This document shows positions 1 through 10,852 of a stretch of DNA of 64,000 nt, piece after piece; within the stretch, counting starts at the first letter, position 1; each line of letters begins with the position of its first letter. Source of the stretch: Moniliella sp. 'wahieum' (Eukaryota > Basidiomycota > Moniliellomycetes > Moniliellales > Moniliellaceae); the NCBI GenBank assembly GCA_003971905.1, contig RSEE01000145.1, positions 1 to 64,000 of the forward strand. The letters run 5' to 3'. The position numbers and the translations under genes are program-made. The notes beneath the pieces are model-generated. The model did no database searches and was not told the DNA's origin. It saw nothing but the letters and a program-made list of their open reading frames with translations.

Positions 1-1690
1 AGAGAGTTATGCCGAGGCGATAGCGAGCTACCCGAAGGGGAGAGAGTTAGCCGAGGCGATAGCGAGCTACCGAAGGGGAGAGAGTTATGCCGAGGCGATA
101 GCGAGCTACCCGAAGGGAGAGAGAGTTATGCCGAGGCGATAGCGAGCTACCGAAGGGGAGAGAGTTATGCCGAGGCGATAGCGAGCTACCCGAAGGGGAG
201 AGGTTATGCCGAGGCGATAGCGAGCTACCCGAGGAGAGAGTTATGCCGAGGCGATAGCGAGCTCCGAAGGGGAGAGAGTTATCCGAGGCGATAGCGAGCT
301 ACCCGAAGGGGAGAGAGTTATGCCGAGGCGATAGCGAGCTACCCGAAGGGGAGAGAGTTATGCCGAGGCGATAGCGAGCTACCCGAAGGGGAGAGAGTTA
401 TGCCGAGGCGATAGCGAGCTACCCGAAGGGGAGAGAGTTATGCCGAGGCGATAGCGAGCTACCCGAAGGGGAGAGAGTTATGCCGAGGCGATAGCGAGCT
501 ACCCGAAGGAGAGGGAGAGAGTTATGCCGAGGCGATAGCGAGCTACCCGAAGGGGAGAGAGTTATGCCGAGGCGATAGCGAGTACCCGAAGGGGAGAGAG
601 TTATGCCGAGGCGATAGCGAGCTACCCGAAGGGGAGAGAGTTATGCCGAGGCGATAGCGAGCTACCCGAAGGGGAGAGAGTTATGCCGAGGCGATAGCGA
701 GCTACCGAAGGGAGAGAGTTATGCCGAGGCGATAGCGAGCTACCGAAGGGGAGAGAGTTATGCCGAGGCGATAGCGAGCTACCCGAAGGGGAGAGAGTTA
801 TGCCGAGGCGATAGCGAGCTACCCGAAGGGGAGAGAGTTATGCCGAGGCGATAGCGAGCTACCGAGGGGAGAGAGTTATGCCGAGGCGATAGCGAGCTAC
901 CCGAAGGGAAGAGTTATGCCGAGGCGATAGCGAGCTACCCGAAGGGGAGAGAGTTATGCCGAGGCGATAGCGAGCTACCCGAAGGGGAGAGAGTTATGCC
1001 GAGGCGATAGCGAGCTACCGAAGGGGAGAGAGTTATGCCGAGGCGATAGCGAGCTACCCGAAGGGGAGAGAGTTATGCCGAGGCGATAGCGAGCTACCCG
1101 AAGGGGAGAGAGTTATGCCGAGGCGATAGCGAGCTACCCGAAGGGGAGAGAGTTATGCCGAGGCGATAGCGAGCTACCCGAAGGGGAGAGAGTTATGCCG
1201 AGGCGATAGCGAGCTACCGAAGGGGAGAGAGTTATGCCGAGGCGATAGCGAGCTACCCGAAGGGGAGAGAGTTATGCCGAGGCGATAGCGAGCTACCCGA
1301 AGGGGAGAGAGTTATGCCGAGGCGATAGCGAGCTACCCGAAGGGGAGAGAGTTATGCCGAGGCGATAGCGAGCTACCCGAAGGGGAGAGAGTTATGCCGA
1401 GGCGATAGAGCAGCTACCCGAAGGGGAGAGAGTTATGCCGAGGCGATAGCGAGCTACCCGAAGGGGAGAGAGTTATGCCGAGGCGATAGCGAGCTACCCG
1501 AAGGGGAGGAGTTATGCCGAGGCGATAGCGAGCTACCCGAAGGGGAGAGAGTTATGCCGAGGCGATAGCGAGCTACCCGAAGGGAGAGAGTTATGCCGAG
1601 GCGATAGCGAGCTACCCGAAGGGGAGAGAGTTATGCCGAGGCGATAGCGAGCTACCCGAAGGGGAGAGAGTTATGCCGAGGCGATAGCTC
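1..1690. repeat. 40-bp tandem minisatellite array
   Basis: About 42 head-to-tail copies of a 40-bp unit (core GCCGAGGCGATAGCGAGCT followed by ACCCGAAGGGG and AGAGAGTTAT). The period of exactly 40 is clear in long stretches such as 301-480 and 1021-1400. Variants are almost all one- or two-base losses in short homopolymers (cccg to ccg, gggg to ggg), one longer insertion near 510 and one at 1409. The array runs off the left edge, so its full length is unknown. There is no coding potential and there are no unique spacers. Confidence 0.97.
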
Positions 1691-2092
1691 GCTATAAAAT
1701 CGTCCGCTCTATGCAGCATATGGCCTCCGTTTCTCGATTGGACGCACCGTTGACAAGTTACACCCACCCATCCCTAACCCTACCCACCCGACCCAACACC
1801 CACCCTCCGATGGCCTCGACGATAGCTCGCTATAAATCGTCCGCTCTATGCAGCATATGGCCTCCGTTTCTCGATTGGACGCACCGTTGACAAGTTACAC
1901 CCACCCATCCCTAACCCTACCCACCCCGACCCACAACACCCACCCTCCGATGGCCTCGACGATAGCTCGCTACGAAATCGTCCGCTCGTTGCAGCATATG
2001 GCCTCAGATTTCCCATCCGACGCACCGTTGAGAAGTTACACCCACCCATCCCTAACCCTACCCAACCCAACCCAACCCGCCCTAACCCTAGA
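1683..2092. repeat. three ~138-bp tandem repeats with telomere-like motifs
   Basis: Three copies begin with GATAGCTCGCTA at 1683, 1821 and 1961 (periods 138 and 140). Each holds a GCAGCATATGGCCTC block and ends in a C/A-rich tract with CCCTAACCCTA (1772-1782, 1909-1919, 2050-2060, and again 2080-2090), which is 1.8 turns of the common fungal telomere repeat CCCTAA. The third copy is more diverged. The block directly abuts the 40-bp array and the 5S gene. It suggests subtelomeric sequence but is not a telomere itself. Confidence 0.85.
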
Positions 2093-2148
2093 GGGGGAGG
2101 GGCCGAGTATACGCCCCCCCCATACCCCCCCCTCCAAACACCCTGTGT

Positions 2149-2266
2149 ATCCGCGACCATAGAACTGTGAAAGCACCGCATCCCGTCCGATCTGCGAAGT
2201 TAACCACAGTATCGCCCAGTCAGTACTACGGTGGGGGACCACGTGGGAATCCTCGGTGCCGCGGTT
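2149..2266 (+). rRNA. 5S ribosomal RNA
   Basis: The 118-nt sequence matches the fungal 5S rRNA pattern from start to end: AAAGCACCGCATCCCGTCC, the box A-like GCGAAGTTAACC, and the 3' half with GGTGGGGGACCAC and GGGAATCCTCGGTGC. The 5' end (ATCCGCGACC) pairs with the 3' end (GGTGCCGCGGTT) to form helix I, with a few mismatches. Transcription would be by RNA polymerase III from internal promoter elements. It is a single copy, unlinked to other rDNA in the window, as is common for dispersed fungal 5S genes. Identification is from family knowledge; whether it is expressed cannot be seen. Confidence 0.93.
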
Positions 2267-2267
2267 C

Positions 2268-2272
2268 TTTTT
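2268..2272 (+). terminator. RNA polymerase III T-run terminator of 5S gene
   Basis: A run of five T directly after the 3' end of the 5S rRNA gene, followed by a C-rich stretch. This is the expected pol III stop signal. Confidence 0.75.
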
Positions 2273-2552
2273 GCCCCCCCCTCTTTGGTACGTGCCCCCC
2301 TCCCGCTCTCCTTTTGCACACCCACCCCCCATCGGCAGGGCTCCCCTCCGTTCTAATACACCCCGCCCCATCGGCCACCGTTGCGGCGCTACACATTGCC
2401 CTATTCCAGGCTGCCCTAGTGTCCTGTCATAGCGCTAGTCACTCGTCTCGTCTCGTCTCGTCTGATTGCGGCGCAGGGGGTAGTCCTAGGAATCCGATGA
2501 TGAATGAGCATAGCATACACAAGAGCAACCGCACCTCTCTGTCGTCGGCGCG

Positions 2553-5245
2553 CTAGCCACGATGAAACAGGCCGTGCTTCTTCTTACCTTCGTCGAGGGC
2601 GGGCTGGACATGGGTGTGGTCCGGGATTTGGCCCTTGGCTTCCACCTTGAGCATCGCGCAGGTACGAATGGACTTGAGCCACGCATCCCCCGTATCATCT
2701 TCGTCCTCCTCGTCCAGCTCGAGCGCAAGCAGGTGCAGGTCCGGGTACGCCAAGGACGAAGCCAACCCCGTACCGGGGTGAGCCAGGACCGAGTTGGACG
2801 GCGTCGAAATCGGCGTCGCGGCGCCATTGACAGTCCCCTTGACAGCCCCATTGATATCGACTTCGGGATTAAGATTAGCATTCGCAATGGCAGCTGCATT
2901 GGTACTCGCATTGGCCTTGGCGCGGCCGGCACCAACTCGAGTGCCCAACTGTGGCGGTCCAAGCGGAGAGTACATGTCGGAATGCTTATGCCCGCGCAAC
3001 AAGTCCCCCAACGTACAGCGCAAACTCGGCTCAATCGTCATCATGCGACTCAACGCACTCCGCGACTCGCGCGGCTACAGCCGGAAAATGCTATCGGCCG
3101 CACCGGACTTGTACGTCGTCGCGCTCGTCTCACTCGCATCGTCGGCCTGCGCCTCAGGTGGGCGGGCGGAGCTGGTGGGCGGGTCCTCAGACACGCTCGC
3201 GCCTTGCTCCCTCTCCTTCTCCGTCTCCGTCTCCTTCTCCTTCCCTTTCTCCGTCTCCTTCTCCGTCTCCTTCTCCGTCTCCTTTTCCTTCTCTTTCTCT
3301 TTCTCCGACGCCGAGGCCTCGGGGTCGGCCTCGGCCAAAACGGGGGGTGGGTCGGGGGTCTGGGCGCGCGAAGGCGGCGCCGAATCAGCGACTGTGTACC
3401 CAGCTTCTTGGGCCGTACGAATATGAGGCACAACATGGTGATGGGCCAGCGGCGAAGGCGAAGCAGGGCGGGACAAGTTGGCAGCCGAAGCGTTTCGGCT
3501 GGGAAGTACCCCGCTCGCCGTTCGCTCCAAGATGGTCAAGACGCCACTCTGCCCCGCCTGTGGCGGGCCGCGCTCGTCGTACGCTTGTCCGCGTGGCTTG
3601 AGGGGGCTGGAGGAGGAAAGTGCCGCGTCGGCGGGAGGATCCCGGTCGGCCTCGACGTCCGAAGTTTTGTCGGGACTACTGCTGCGCGGCAGGTGATCGG
3701 GCGGGAAAGCCGGAGTGAGTGGGCGAAGGTCGACACCGTTCGGCCTGCGCGGTGGGGTAGGGGGGACAGCTGGGGTGGTGGTGCCCGGACCTGATCCTGA
3801 GTCGGCTCCGGAATGCGTTTCGGCCGGGTGGTTGAGCTCCGGATGGCTCTTGACGTACAAGCGGAAGGAAGGGTCGGTTTTAGGATCTGGGATTTTCCAT
3901 GGGAACCGACGTAACACCATGCACATAAAGATGATGCCCAACGACCAGACATCGGTCAAGCGTGGATCGTAGGTTTGGTGACTAAGCACCTCGGGCGCCA
4001 GATACGGGTCCGAGCCCACGACCCCGTAGCGACCACCTTGGCCTTCCCCGGCGAATGAAAGACAGTGGCGGTGCCAAAGTCGATGATCTTGATAATGTTG
4101 TCGGTGGTCATGACGCAATTGTCCAATTTCAAGTCGCGATGGGCGAGGCCCATGTTGTGCAAGTAGTCCACCCCGTCCACAATCTGACGAAAGATGCAGT
4201 ACAGTTCTTTCCGACACATTTTCCCGCTCACACGACCGAAAACAGATCAAAGGGCGCATACTCCATCACCTCATAGTAGTGGCCCCGGTCCGACACAATG
4301 TCCAAACACCCAATTATGTTGATGTGCGACAAGGTCGAGCCAATGCAGAACTCGGCCGTGACTTTTTTCAAGTACTCCTTCTCGCTCCCCCGCACGGATG
4401 GGACGGAACTCCTTGACGGCAAACACGGTATTGTCTTTGGACCGTTTGATCAACCGCACCGTGCCCCCGGCACCACTGCCCAACACCTTGCCCCACTTGC
4501 CATACTTCTTCATATGTGCCCTGTCCTCCCCCAGCGGCGGGCTGTCGTGCCCGCGCCGTGGTGTCGCCGAGCCGGACTTGGAGCCAGACCCAGCCCTATC
4601 AGTGACGTGGAGGTGGTGGTAGAGGAACTGAAAGAAAAGAGCGGACAAGTCAGCTAGGGCACACCCTTGTGCCAGCGCCACAACGCAGACCAAGCGAGAA
4701 ACAAAGAGCAACGTACGCGACGAAGGTCGTTGACCAAATGACCACCTTCCTTATCCCGCTTGGTCGGCGGGGCTCCCGACGCAGGTGAATGGCCAGGTTC
4801 GGACGAGTCGGGAGGGGGTGGCGGAGGACAAGTGAGGAGGCGCGCTTGTTGACTGACCGGGGGGGCGCGTGGGCGCTGCCAGCAGGGCTGGCGGGACGGG
4901 GGGCACGCTTGAAGAAGGAGGAGTGGGATGCAGCGTGGTGGGGGGCCGAGGGCGGGTGCGCGGCGGCAGGGACAGCGGCGGGGGCAGGGGCAGGGGCAGG
5001 ATGTGCGCTAGGAGACGATGTGGGTTGGCTGCTGTTGGGCGAGGAAGTGCCGCTGGCGGCGGGACGCGGGGAGCGGGGGGCGAGGCACCGGCAGGAGAGG
5101 CGCCGGGGACAGCAAAGGCAGCCAAGGCAGCTGCGCCGGCGTCCTGGACAGGCACAGCGACGACGTGGCCATCGGGAGTGGCGGGGGCGTCGGGGCGGGC
5201 GGCGGCGGCGGCCTTGGCGGGGTTCCAGCTGCCAAGGCGCGGCAT
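2553..5245 (-). CDS. HAL4: HAL4/SAT4-type serine/threonine protein kinase, reading frame interrupted
   Basis: Fungal kinase of the HAL/NPR group, which in yeast stabilises plasma-membrane transporters and controls ion homeostasis. Reading from ATG at 5245: a Pro/Ala/Ser-rich disordered N-terminus, then [15 protein letters not shown], an 89-nt intron (4628-4716, GTACGT...CTGAC...TTTCAG), [10 protein letters not shown], the glycine loop GSGAGGTV, the Lys in [34 protein letters not shown] and the family signature [18 protein letters not shown] long Pro/Ser and Lys/Glu-rich insert precedes SIFRL. The tail [20 protein letters not shown] and [11 protein letters not shown] completes the family pattern. 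Frame breaks lie near 4395, 4230 and 4020 (one base missing each), another is likely in the N-terminus near 4850, and there is an in-frame TAG at 3075-3077 where relatives have Leu. It may be a pseudogene or may carry assembly errors. The start is uncertain. Confidence 0.85.
3199..3312 (-). repeat. Lys/Glu/Thr coding microsatellite inside the HAL4-like kinase
   Basis: On the plus strand this is a run of CTCCGT, CTCCTT and CTTTCT units. On the minus strand it encodes repeated EKE and TEKE steps in the C-lobe insert of the kinase. The coding frame is kept through the whole tract, which supports it being translated. Confidence 0.8.
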
Positions 5246-6480
5246 GGGGGGTGGTGGTGGCAGCAACCGACGCACAGGCCGCCACGAGCCAGCAGGCCCC
5301 AGCCTGCAGTAGACGCAATTAACAATTACATCATGCACGCCGCACCGCACGCCTGCGCCACTGCCCCCGTGCGGCACCGCTGCCAGCCTCAGCCACGCGA
5401 TTCAGTCGCACTGGGACGAGTAAGTGCTGCGTACGAAGCGGCAGTCTGTGCTGCGCAAACCATCCCCAGCCTCAGCCCAGCAGGGCAGCTTCAGTACCCA
5501 TTTATCATCCGCCACAGCCAGCAGGTGTCACCATGTCACATGCCACGAGATCAGATGAGCTTATGTGCAAACACGATCAATGGCGGCGCCGCGCCCAGGC
5601 CCAATGTGGAGCCCTTGCCCCCTTGACCGTGCGAGGGTGTGCGTCCGCCTTCGGTTCGTCAGTCCTAGACTACGGTTTGAGCAATGCGAGCGGAGGAGAG
5701 AAAGGCGCCTAGCGTCAAATCATGAACCCCACACAGCTGAGCCCGAGGGAGGATCTGGCTTTTCCTCCTCAGGCCGGGTGTGCCTGGCGGGCGGCGGCCC
5801 ACGGGGATTTTTTGGCACGGGTCCGAACCGAGTGATGGGGTCCTAGGGGGCCAACGTGTGTGCATGGGGGGGCAGGAGGCAAACTTGCGACCAAGGTGGC
5901 AAGAATATGGGAATCTGTGCGGGACGAGGGCGCGTAAGGGCGATCCGACCGGCCCGGCGTCGATGTCATTGGGGGGCAGAGGAGGTGAGGATGCACGGAC
6001 GACCGTTTAGTGCAGACGATTTGGGGAAGAGGAAGCAAGTTGGCACTGACAGTCACTTCAATGTTGGCGGTCCGTGGAGGCACAGCAGAGTACCATAGTT
6101 TGCGCGTTCATCATTAAAGCTCAAGTAGATCGGAGAGGAATGGGCAATCGACCTCCACAAGGGGAGCTGCGACGGGGGGGCAAGACACACCGGATTGGGC
6201 AGGCTCGGCTGGCGTGAGAAGGGAGACAGTGCACTCATGGAGGGGAGGAGCGGGGTAAGGGGTGGGGCAGAGTGCGGATGGTCACCTGCTATTAGAATGC
6301 TTGTGCCACACGGCGACAATAGCTGCGTGGCATCGCGCGTTGTCCTGTTGAGCCCACTAGGCTGAATATCCAAGAATGACGCTTTTCTCTCCACAGTGGT
6401 TATGACGACACGAAGAGGATACTACTTACGCCACCAAGAAGCTTATGTGCGCATGCGCATCATATCAAAGCGCCGCCCAT
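5246..6480. other. intergenic, nothing recognised
   Basis: Upstream region of the HAL4-like gene. No conserved protein, RNA gene or repeat was recognised. The open frames here are short and of skewed composition. Confidence 0.5.
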
Positions 6481-7500
6481 GGCCCCATCTCACGTCTCGA
6501 GAGGTTCGGGCTGATGGGTTCGGGATGCGCACCACCCTATGGCCTGGCTACTGACGACTGACACCAAACCTATACTCATCCTCATCGCGCAATGCATGTC
6601 CATTTGATACTCGCATCCATCACTATTATCACTGTCCGAAGAGTCGTCGTTGTTGCCCCCTCCTCCGACAGCGACCACGGCACGTGTCTACCCCTTGGCG
6701 CGCGCGCCCCAGATGTGCATGGCACCGTTCGTTGCAATCATCTGGGCCACATCTTTGCTCAGCACCTTGGCGCTCAGTTCGGGGGACTTTCAGCTAATCC
6801 TCAAGTTCATATGTGCACGTGAGATGCCCCCGAGATGAAGTACTGTCTCGCTTCGTTCCTCCCCGTGACTGGGCCCTTCTCGTAGTTGCGCATCAGTACT
6901 TTCTGGCCGTCTTGCTCTATCATGCACTTCTTGGTGCAGACGTGCTGAATACTGTGCCCATACCTTGAGACAGTCTCCGAGCTGGGAATGGCGCAGATCC
7001 TTGTCTCGGTGAGAGATTGTTGTACCACACCCATCTTGGTCCTTGGCTGCTCAAACTGCGGCAGGGACAGGGCTCAGGCACATCAAAAAGCTCCTCCTGC
7101 ACAGATCGTCCGCCTCGAATTGGTTCAACTCGATGATCCCGACCCTTGTCTTCAGGAGAGCAATTCCCTTCAGGCATGAGCGAGTGTGGATGGGCGGCTT
7201 GTTCTCAGAATTCTTCTCGAACTTGATCATGTCGGCGACACAAGAGCAGCAGAGTTTCTGGACGATGGAGTCCATAGCGCCCGTTGCGGCGCGTTCCCAG
7301 TCGTATGCTGCATTGTCGCCCTGGATAGCGTGATCCACCTACCTCTCGATAGAGGCTCGCTTGGATCTGGCCGTTGCTTCTGTTCACACCCACTGTGAGC
7401 ACATGGAGAACATGCCCGGAATCGCCATCGTTCCCGAAATTAGCACCGCATATACGGCACCACCGCCGGGGCCTACTAGTAATAAGGGTACGCGCAGCGC
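6481..7500 (-). other. unrecognised coding-like segments
   Basis: Minus-strand translation gives several short stretches of ordinary protein composition in changing frames: AVLISGTMAIPGMFSMCSQ (about 7405-7470), NAAYDWERAATGAMDSIVQK (about 7260-7315), QHVCTKKCMIEQDGQKVL (about 6890-6950) and SAKVLSKDVAQMIATNGAMH (about 6720-6780). The order is consistent with one multi-exon or frame-damaged gene read right to left. I recognise no family and cannot assign start, stop or introns. It could equally be a decayed gene or mobile-element remnant. Confidence 0.25.
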
Positions 7501-7529
7501 CGTGAGTTCCAGCGAGCCGGCCCGCCCTC

Positions 7530-7950
7530 TGGTGCATCCCTCAGAGAGACATCTGTACGCTTGTGCTCACGCTTACTACTCGTTAATGTACTGCCAGCAG
7601 GTCTGCTCTGTGGTGCTTCGCACTGAGAGATCCATTTGCGCTTACGCTTGGTTAATCAATGTACTGCCGAGCTGGGCTCTCTGGTGCTTCGCGCTGAGAG
7701 AGCCACTGGCGCACACGCTTAGTTAGTCACTGTACTGCCGAGCAGGTGTGTGCCCCGGTGCTTCCCACTGAGAGAGTCTCTTGGGCTCACGCGTGGTTAG
7801 TCAATGTACTGCCGAGCGGGTCTGTGCGCTGGTGCTTTGCACTAAGAGAGCCATTGGCGCTCACGCTTAGTTAGTCGATGTACAGCCGGAGCGGCCTGCG
7901 CTCTGTGGTGGTTCCCACCGACAGAATCTCTTGCACTCACGCTTTACCGT
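7530..7950. repeat. degenerate 71-81 bp tandem repeat, about 5.5 copies
   Basis: Copies start with a TGGTGCTTCGCACTGAGAGA-like block at 7530, 7611, 7682, 7756, 7830 and 7906 (spacings 81, 71, 74, 74, 76). Each continues with a GCTCACGCTTAGTTAGTCAA-like and TGTACTGCCGAGC-like block. Copies differ at many positions, so the array is old compared with the 40-bp array. No function is evident. Confidence 0.85.
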
Positions 7951-9589
7951 GAAGATGACGGGCTAGATGTTCATTCGCTGAAAAGAACCAAGTCATGAGT
8001 CGAGATGGTCGACCGCTTGGAGGTCTACCACGCTCCTTCGTATCCGCGTGCGCTACTGCCGGGTTGGAAGGGAAGGGCAGCCGCCAGAGGGACCCTTTCC
8101 TGGTTTCTTACACGGTTTTGGTACCAACAATCATGGAGGAATCACACACCGGATGAGCGGGTCCATGTAAGTCCAGCACACCATTGTGTCCCAGCCATAT
8201 ATATGCTCTGTAAATCATACGACTCCAGTATAAGTATACTGCCGTCTAACTGGCTCGACGGGAGTACGCGTCACGAGTTTGACCCCCCTCCAGGGCTATC
8301 CGAGCACTGTATTTGGTTCATACCCATGCGGAAGCATTTTTGAGCAGCCAAAGCGTACGTTCTCGTTCGGAACGTTGGGAGTGGGGAGCCCCGCGTCTCA
8401 GGTGGTTCCACCACCTATTTCGAAGTGTATTCAACTTGCGTGGTCAAAAAGCCAAGCACCGCCATTTCGCACCTTTAGAAACAACTGGAAGTGCATAGGC
8501 AGTCGAAGGTGACGCTGCCGGGGCTATGATTGCTGTGGTCCTGACGGCGAACTGGACTCTGACATGCTCGGGAAGGAAGGCGGGTGAGGTGTTGGGGTAG
8601 GACTGGGCTCTGGAAGGATGCGACACGGCGATCCCCATCTTGCACCGTCACATATGTCACAGGCCGAGCGTGGACTGGCTGTTGTGCTCGATGATCTGAG
8701 GGCGATGCGGGGCCAGTTCCACACACGCCCCCGTCGCCGCCTCCGTCGCCCGGCACGAGCACAGGCGGCACAGCGATTGCCGAGGCGCCGAGTAGGCAGA
8801 CGCACCAGGCCACGGGGAGCGCGGATATGCAATCGAAGACGACGACGACGTTCTGGTCCCATCACATGCTGCATGAGATCTGGGATCGGAGATCTGAGGA
8901 GGCATCCAACATCCTGGCAGGGACAGGCTTAAAATTTACCCCGTTGTACCCTCAATGCATCCCAGCTCGCACCCCCTCACGGGGGCAGTATGGCACATCG
9001 AATTGCCCAGGCGAGTTGAGGCCGAGGCCGAATGAGTATACTGCACCCACTTGGTATGGCGCTTGGCAGTGAGTACCAAGTACTGAGGACCGTCCATATA
9101 GCAGAGAGAGTAGGGCCGCGGCGCCTGGCATGGCCTGAGGAGCGTGAGTCAGTACTGAGTCAGGGATCCATGTCGATGAGATCGACGAACACTGAAGTTG
9201 CAATGTGAAATGCTGGCCTTGAAGCTTGTCGCTGGCGATGCAGCACGGCGGCCACCAGCGCAGCCACGATGGACGCAGCTGCTGGGGTGACGTCACATGT
9301 GTCGGTTGGCGAGGGCAGATGACGACATGGCTGCCCCGGCTGCCCCCTTGCCGCCGCAGCTGGCACGTGTGGGGCAGCTGCGGCGCGTGCGATGCATGAT
9401 GCAGCCATGATCGATGGGGCTCAGTGATCGATCGATCATCAACTGATCGGGCTCCGCAGCAGCAGCACACTCGCCCGCACGCAGCCTGACGCAGCCCGTC
9501 CGCATAGCGAGCTAGCGACCACCTGGGCAGGAGCCGCCACCGGTCTCCCAGGCCAGCCCCCACGGCTGCCTGCCCCAGCCCCCAAGCGC
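7951..9589. other. intergenic, nothing firmly recognised
   Basis: No family was recognised. Frames around 8475-8900 (minus) and 8005-8343 (plus) are open for about 110 codons but have no conserved motif. Minus-strand 8952-9060 reads a short stretch of ordinary composition (GAVYSFGLGLNSPGQFD) without further support. The last several hundred bases form the upstream region of HOG1. Confidence 0.4.
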
Positions 9590-9677
9590 CGCCTCTGTTC
9601 CTTCGCTTCGCCCTCCCGCCCCCTCTCTCCCGCCTCCTCGTCTTTCCCTCCTCCATCTCTTTCAGCAGACGCACACG
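9590..9677 (+). promoter_or_regulatory. pyrimidine-rich leader of HOG1
   Basis: A CT-rich tract (CCCTCTCTCCCGCCTCCTCG and following) runs up to 18 bases before the HOG1 ATG, ending in CTCTTTCAG. Such tracts are common just upstream of fungal transcription or translation starts. The terminal TTTCAG could also be the acceptor of a 5'-UTR intron. No TATA box is obvious. Confidence 0.4.
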
Positions 9678-10852
9678 ATGGACGATTTTGTCAAGCTCTC
9701 CATCTTCGGCACCGTCTTTGAGATCACCCAGCGCTACGTGTCGCTCGACCCAGTCGGCATGGGTGCGTTTGGCCTCGTGTGCTCAGCCAAAGACCAGCTC
9801 AGTGGCACCAGCGTGGCCATCAAGAAGATTATGAAGCCGTTCAGCACGCCTGTGCTCGCCAAGCGCACCTACCGCGAGCTCAAGCTGCTCAAGCATCTCC
9901 GCCATGAAAACATCATCTCTCTTTCCGACATCTTCATCTCGCCTCTCGAGGATCTGTACTTTGTCACCGAACTCCTCGGCACCGACCTGCACCGCCTCCT
10001 TACCTCCCGTCCCCTCGAGACGCAATTTGTCCAGTACTTCCTGTACCAAATCCTGCGCGGCCTCAAATACGTCCACTCGGCGGGCGTCGTGCATCGCGAC
10101 CTAAAGCCAAGCAACATTCTCGTCAATGAGAATTGTGATCTGAAGATCTGTGACTTTGGTCTGGCGCGGATCCAGGACCCACAAATGACAGGCTACGTCT
10201 CGACGCGCTACTACCGCGCACCCGAGATTATGCTAACTTGGCAAAAATACGATGTGGCGGTGGATGTGTGGTCGACTGGGTGCATCTTTGCAGAGATGTT
10301 GGAGGGCAAGCCACTGTTCCCGGGCAAAGACCATGTCAACCAGTTTTCCACCATCACCGAACTTTGGGAAGCCCACCAGACGAGGTGATCCAGACCATCT
10401 GTTCGGAGAACACTCTGCGGTTTGTCCAGAGCCTGCCCAAGCGGCAACCCGTCCCCTTCAGCCACCGCTTCTCTACCGCCGACCCCCTTGCACTGGACCT
10501 ACTGGAACGCATGCTGGTCTTTGATCCGCGCACGCGCATCTCTGCCGCCGAGGCACTCGATCACCCATACGTTGCACCCTATCACGACCCAACCGACGAG
10601 CCCGAGGCCGACGAGCCATTTGACTGGTCTTTCAACGATGCCGACCTGCCTGTCGACACGTGGAAGGTTATGATGTACTCGGAGATCCTTGACTTCCACA
10701 ACATTGACAATGTTGCCCAGGAAGAGGGACCACTAGCCCCTCTCCCGGCCGAGATGGTCGAGGCAAGCCTAGCTCGCGGGCCTCATTTTCCGTTTTGGAC
10801 TGCACGGAGGGTGGAGGGAGTAATGCCGGCCGAAGAGATCTGTAACTCTTGA
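9678..10852 (+). CDS. HOG1: HOG1 stress-activated MAP kinase
   Basis: The p38-type MAP kinase of the high-osmolarity glycerol pathway, phosphorylated by PBS2 on the TGY loop and then acting in cytosol and nucleus. The match to fungal Hog1 is near-perfect: [17 protein letters not shown], the ATP loop GMGAFGLV, the Lys in [42 protein letters not shown] with the TGY dual-phosphorylation site, and [18 protein letters not shown]. After FSTITEL the frame breaks. Adding one T to the CTTTG run at about 10361 restores [17 protein letters not shown] and the rest of the protein to the TGA at 10850, giving about 391 residues. The acidic segment [13 protein letters not shown] is the common docking region. 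There are no introns. The last ~50 residues ([12 protein letters not shown]...) are not a family feature I recognise. Confidence 0.97.

Noticed and set aside
1-1690. CRISPR-like appearance of the 40-bp array
   Set aside because: Units are contiguous with no unique spacers, and the sequence is eukaryotic.
1772-2090. True telomere
   Set aside because: Only isolated CCCTAACCCTA motifs within a longer tandem unit, not a continuous terminal array.
2562-3794. 410-residue plus-strand ORF
   Set aside because: Antisense shadow of the HAL4-like kinase; Arg/Leu-rich from the GC-rich and CTCCTT tracts.
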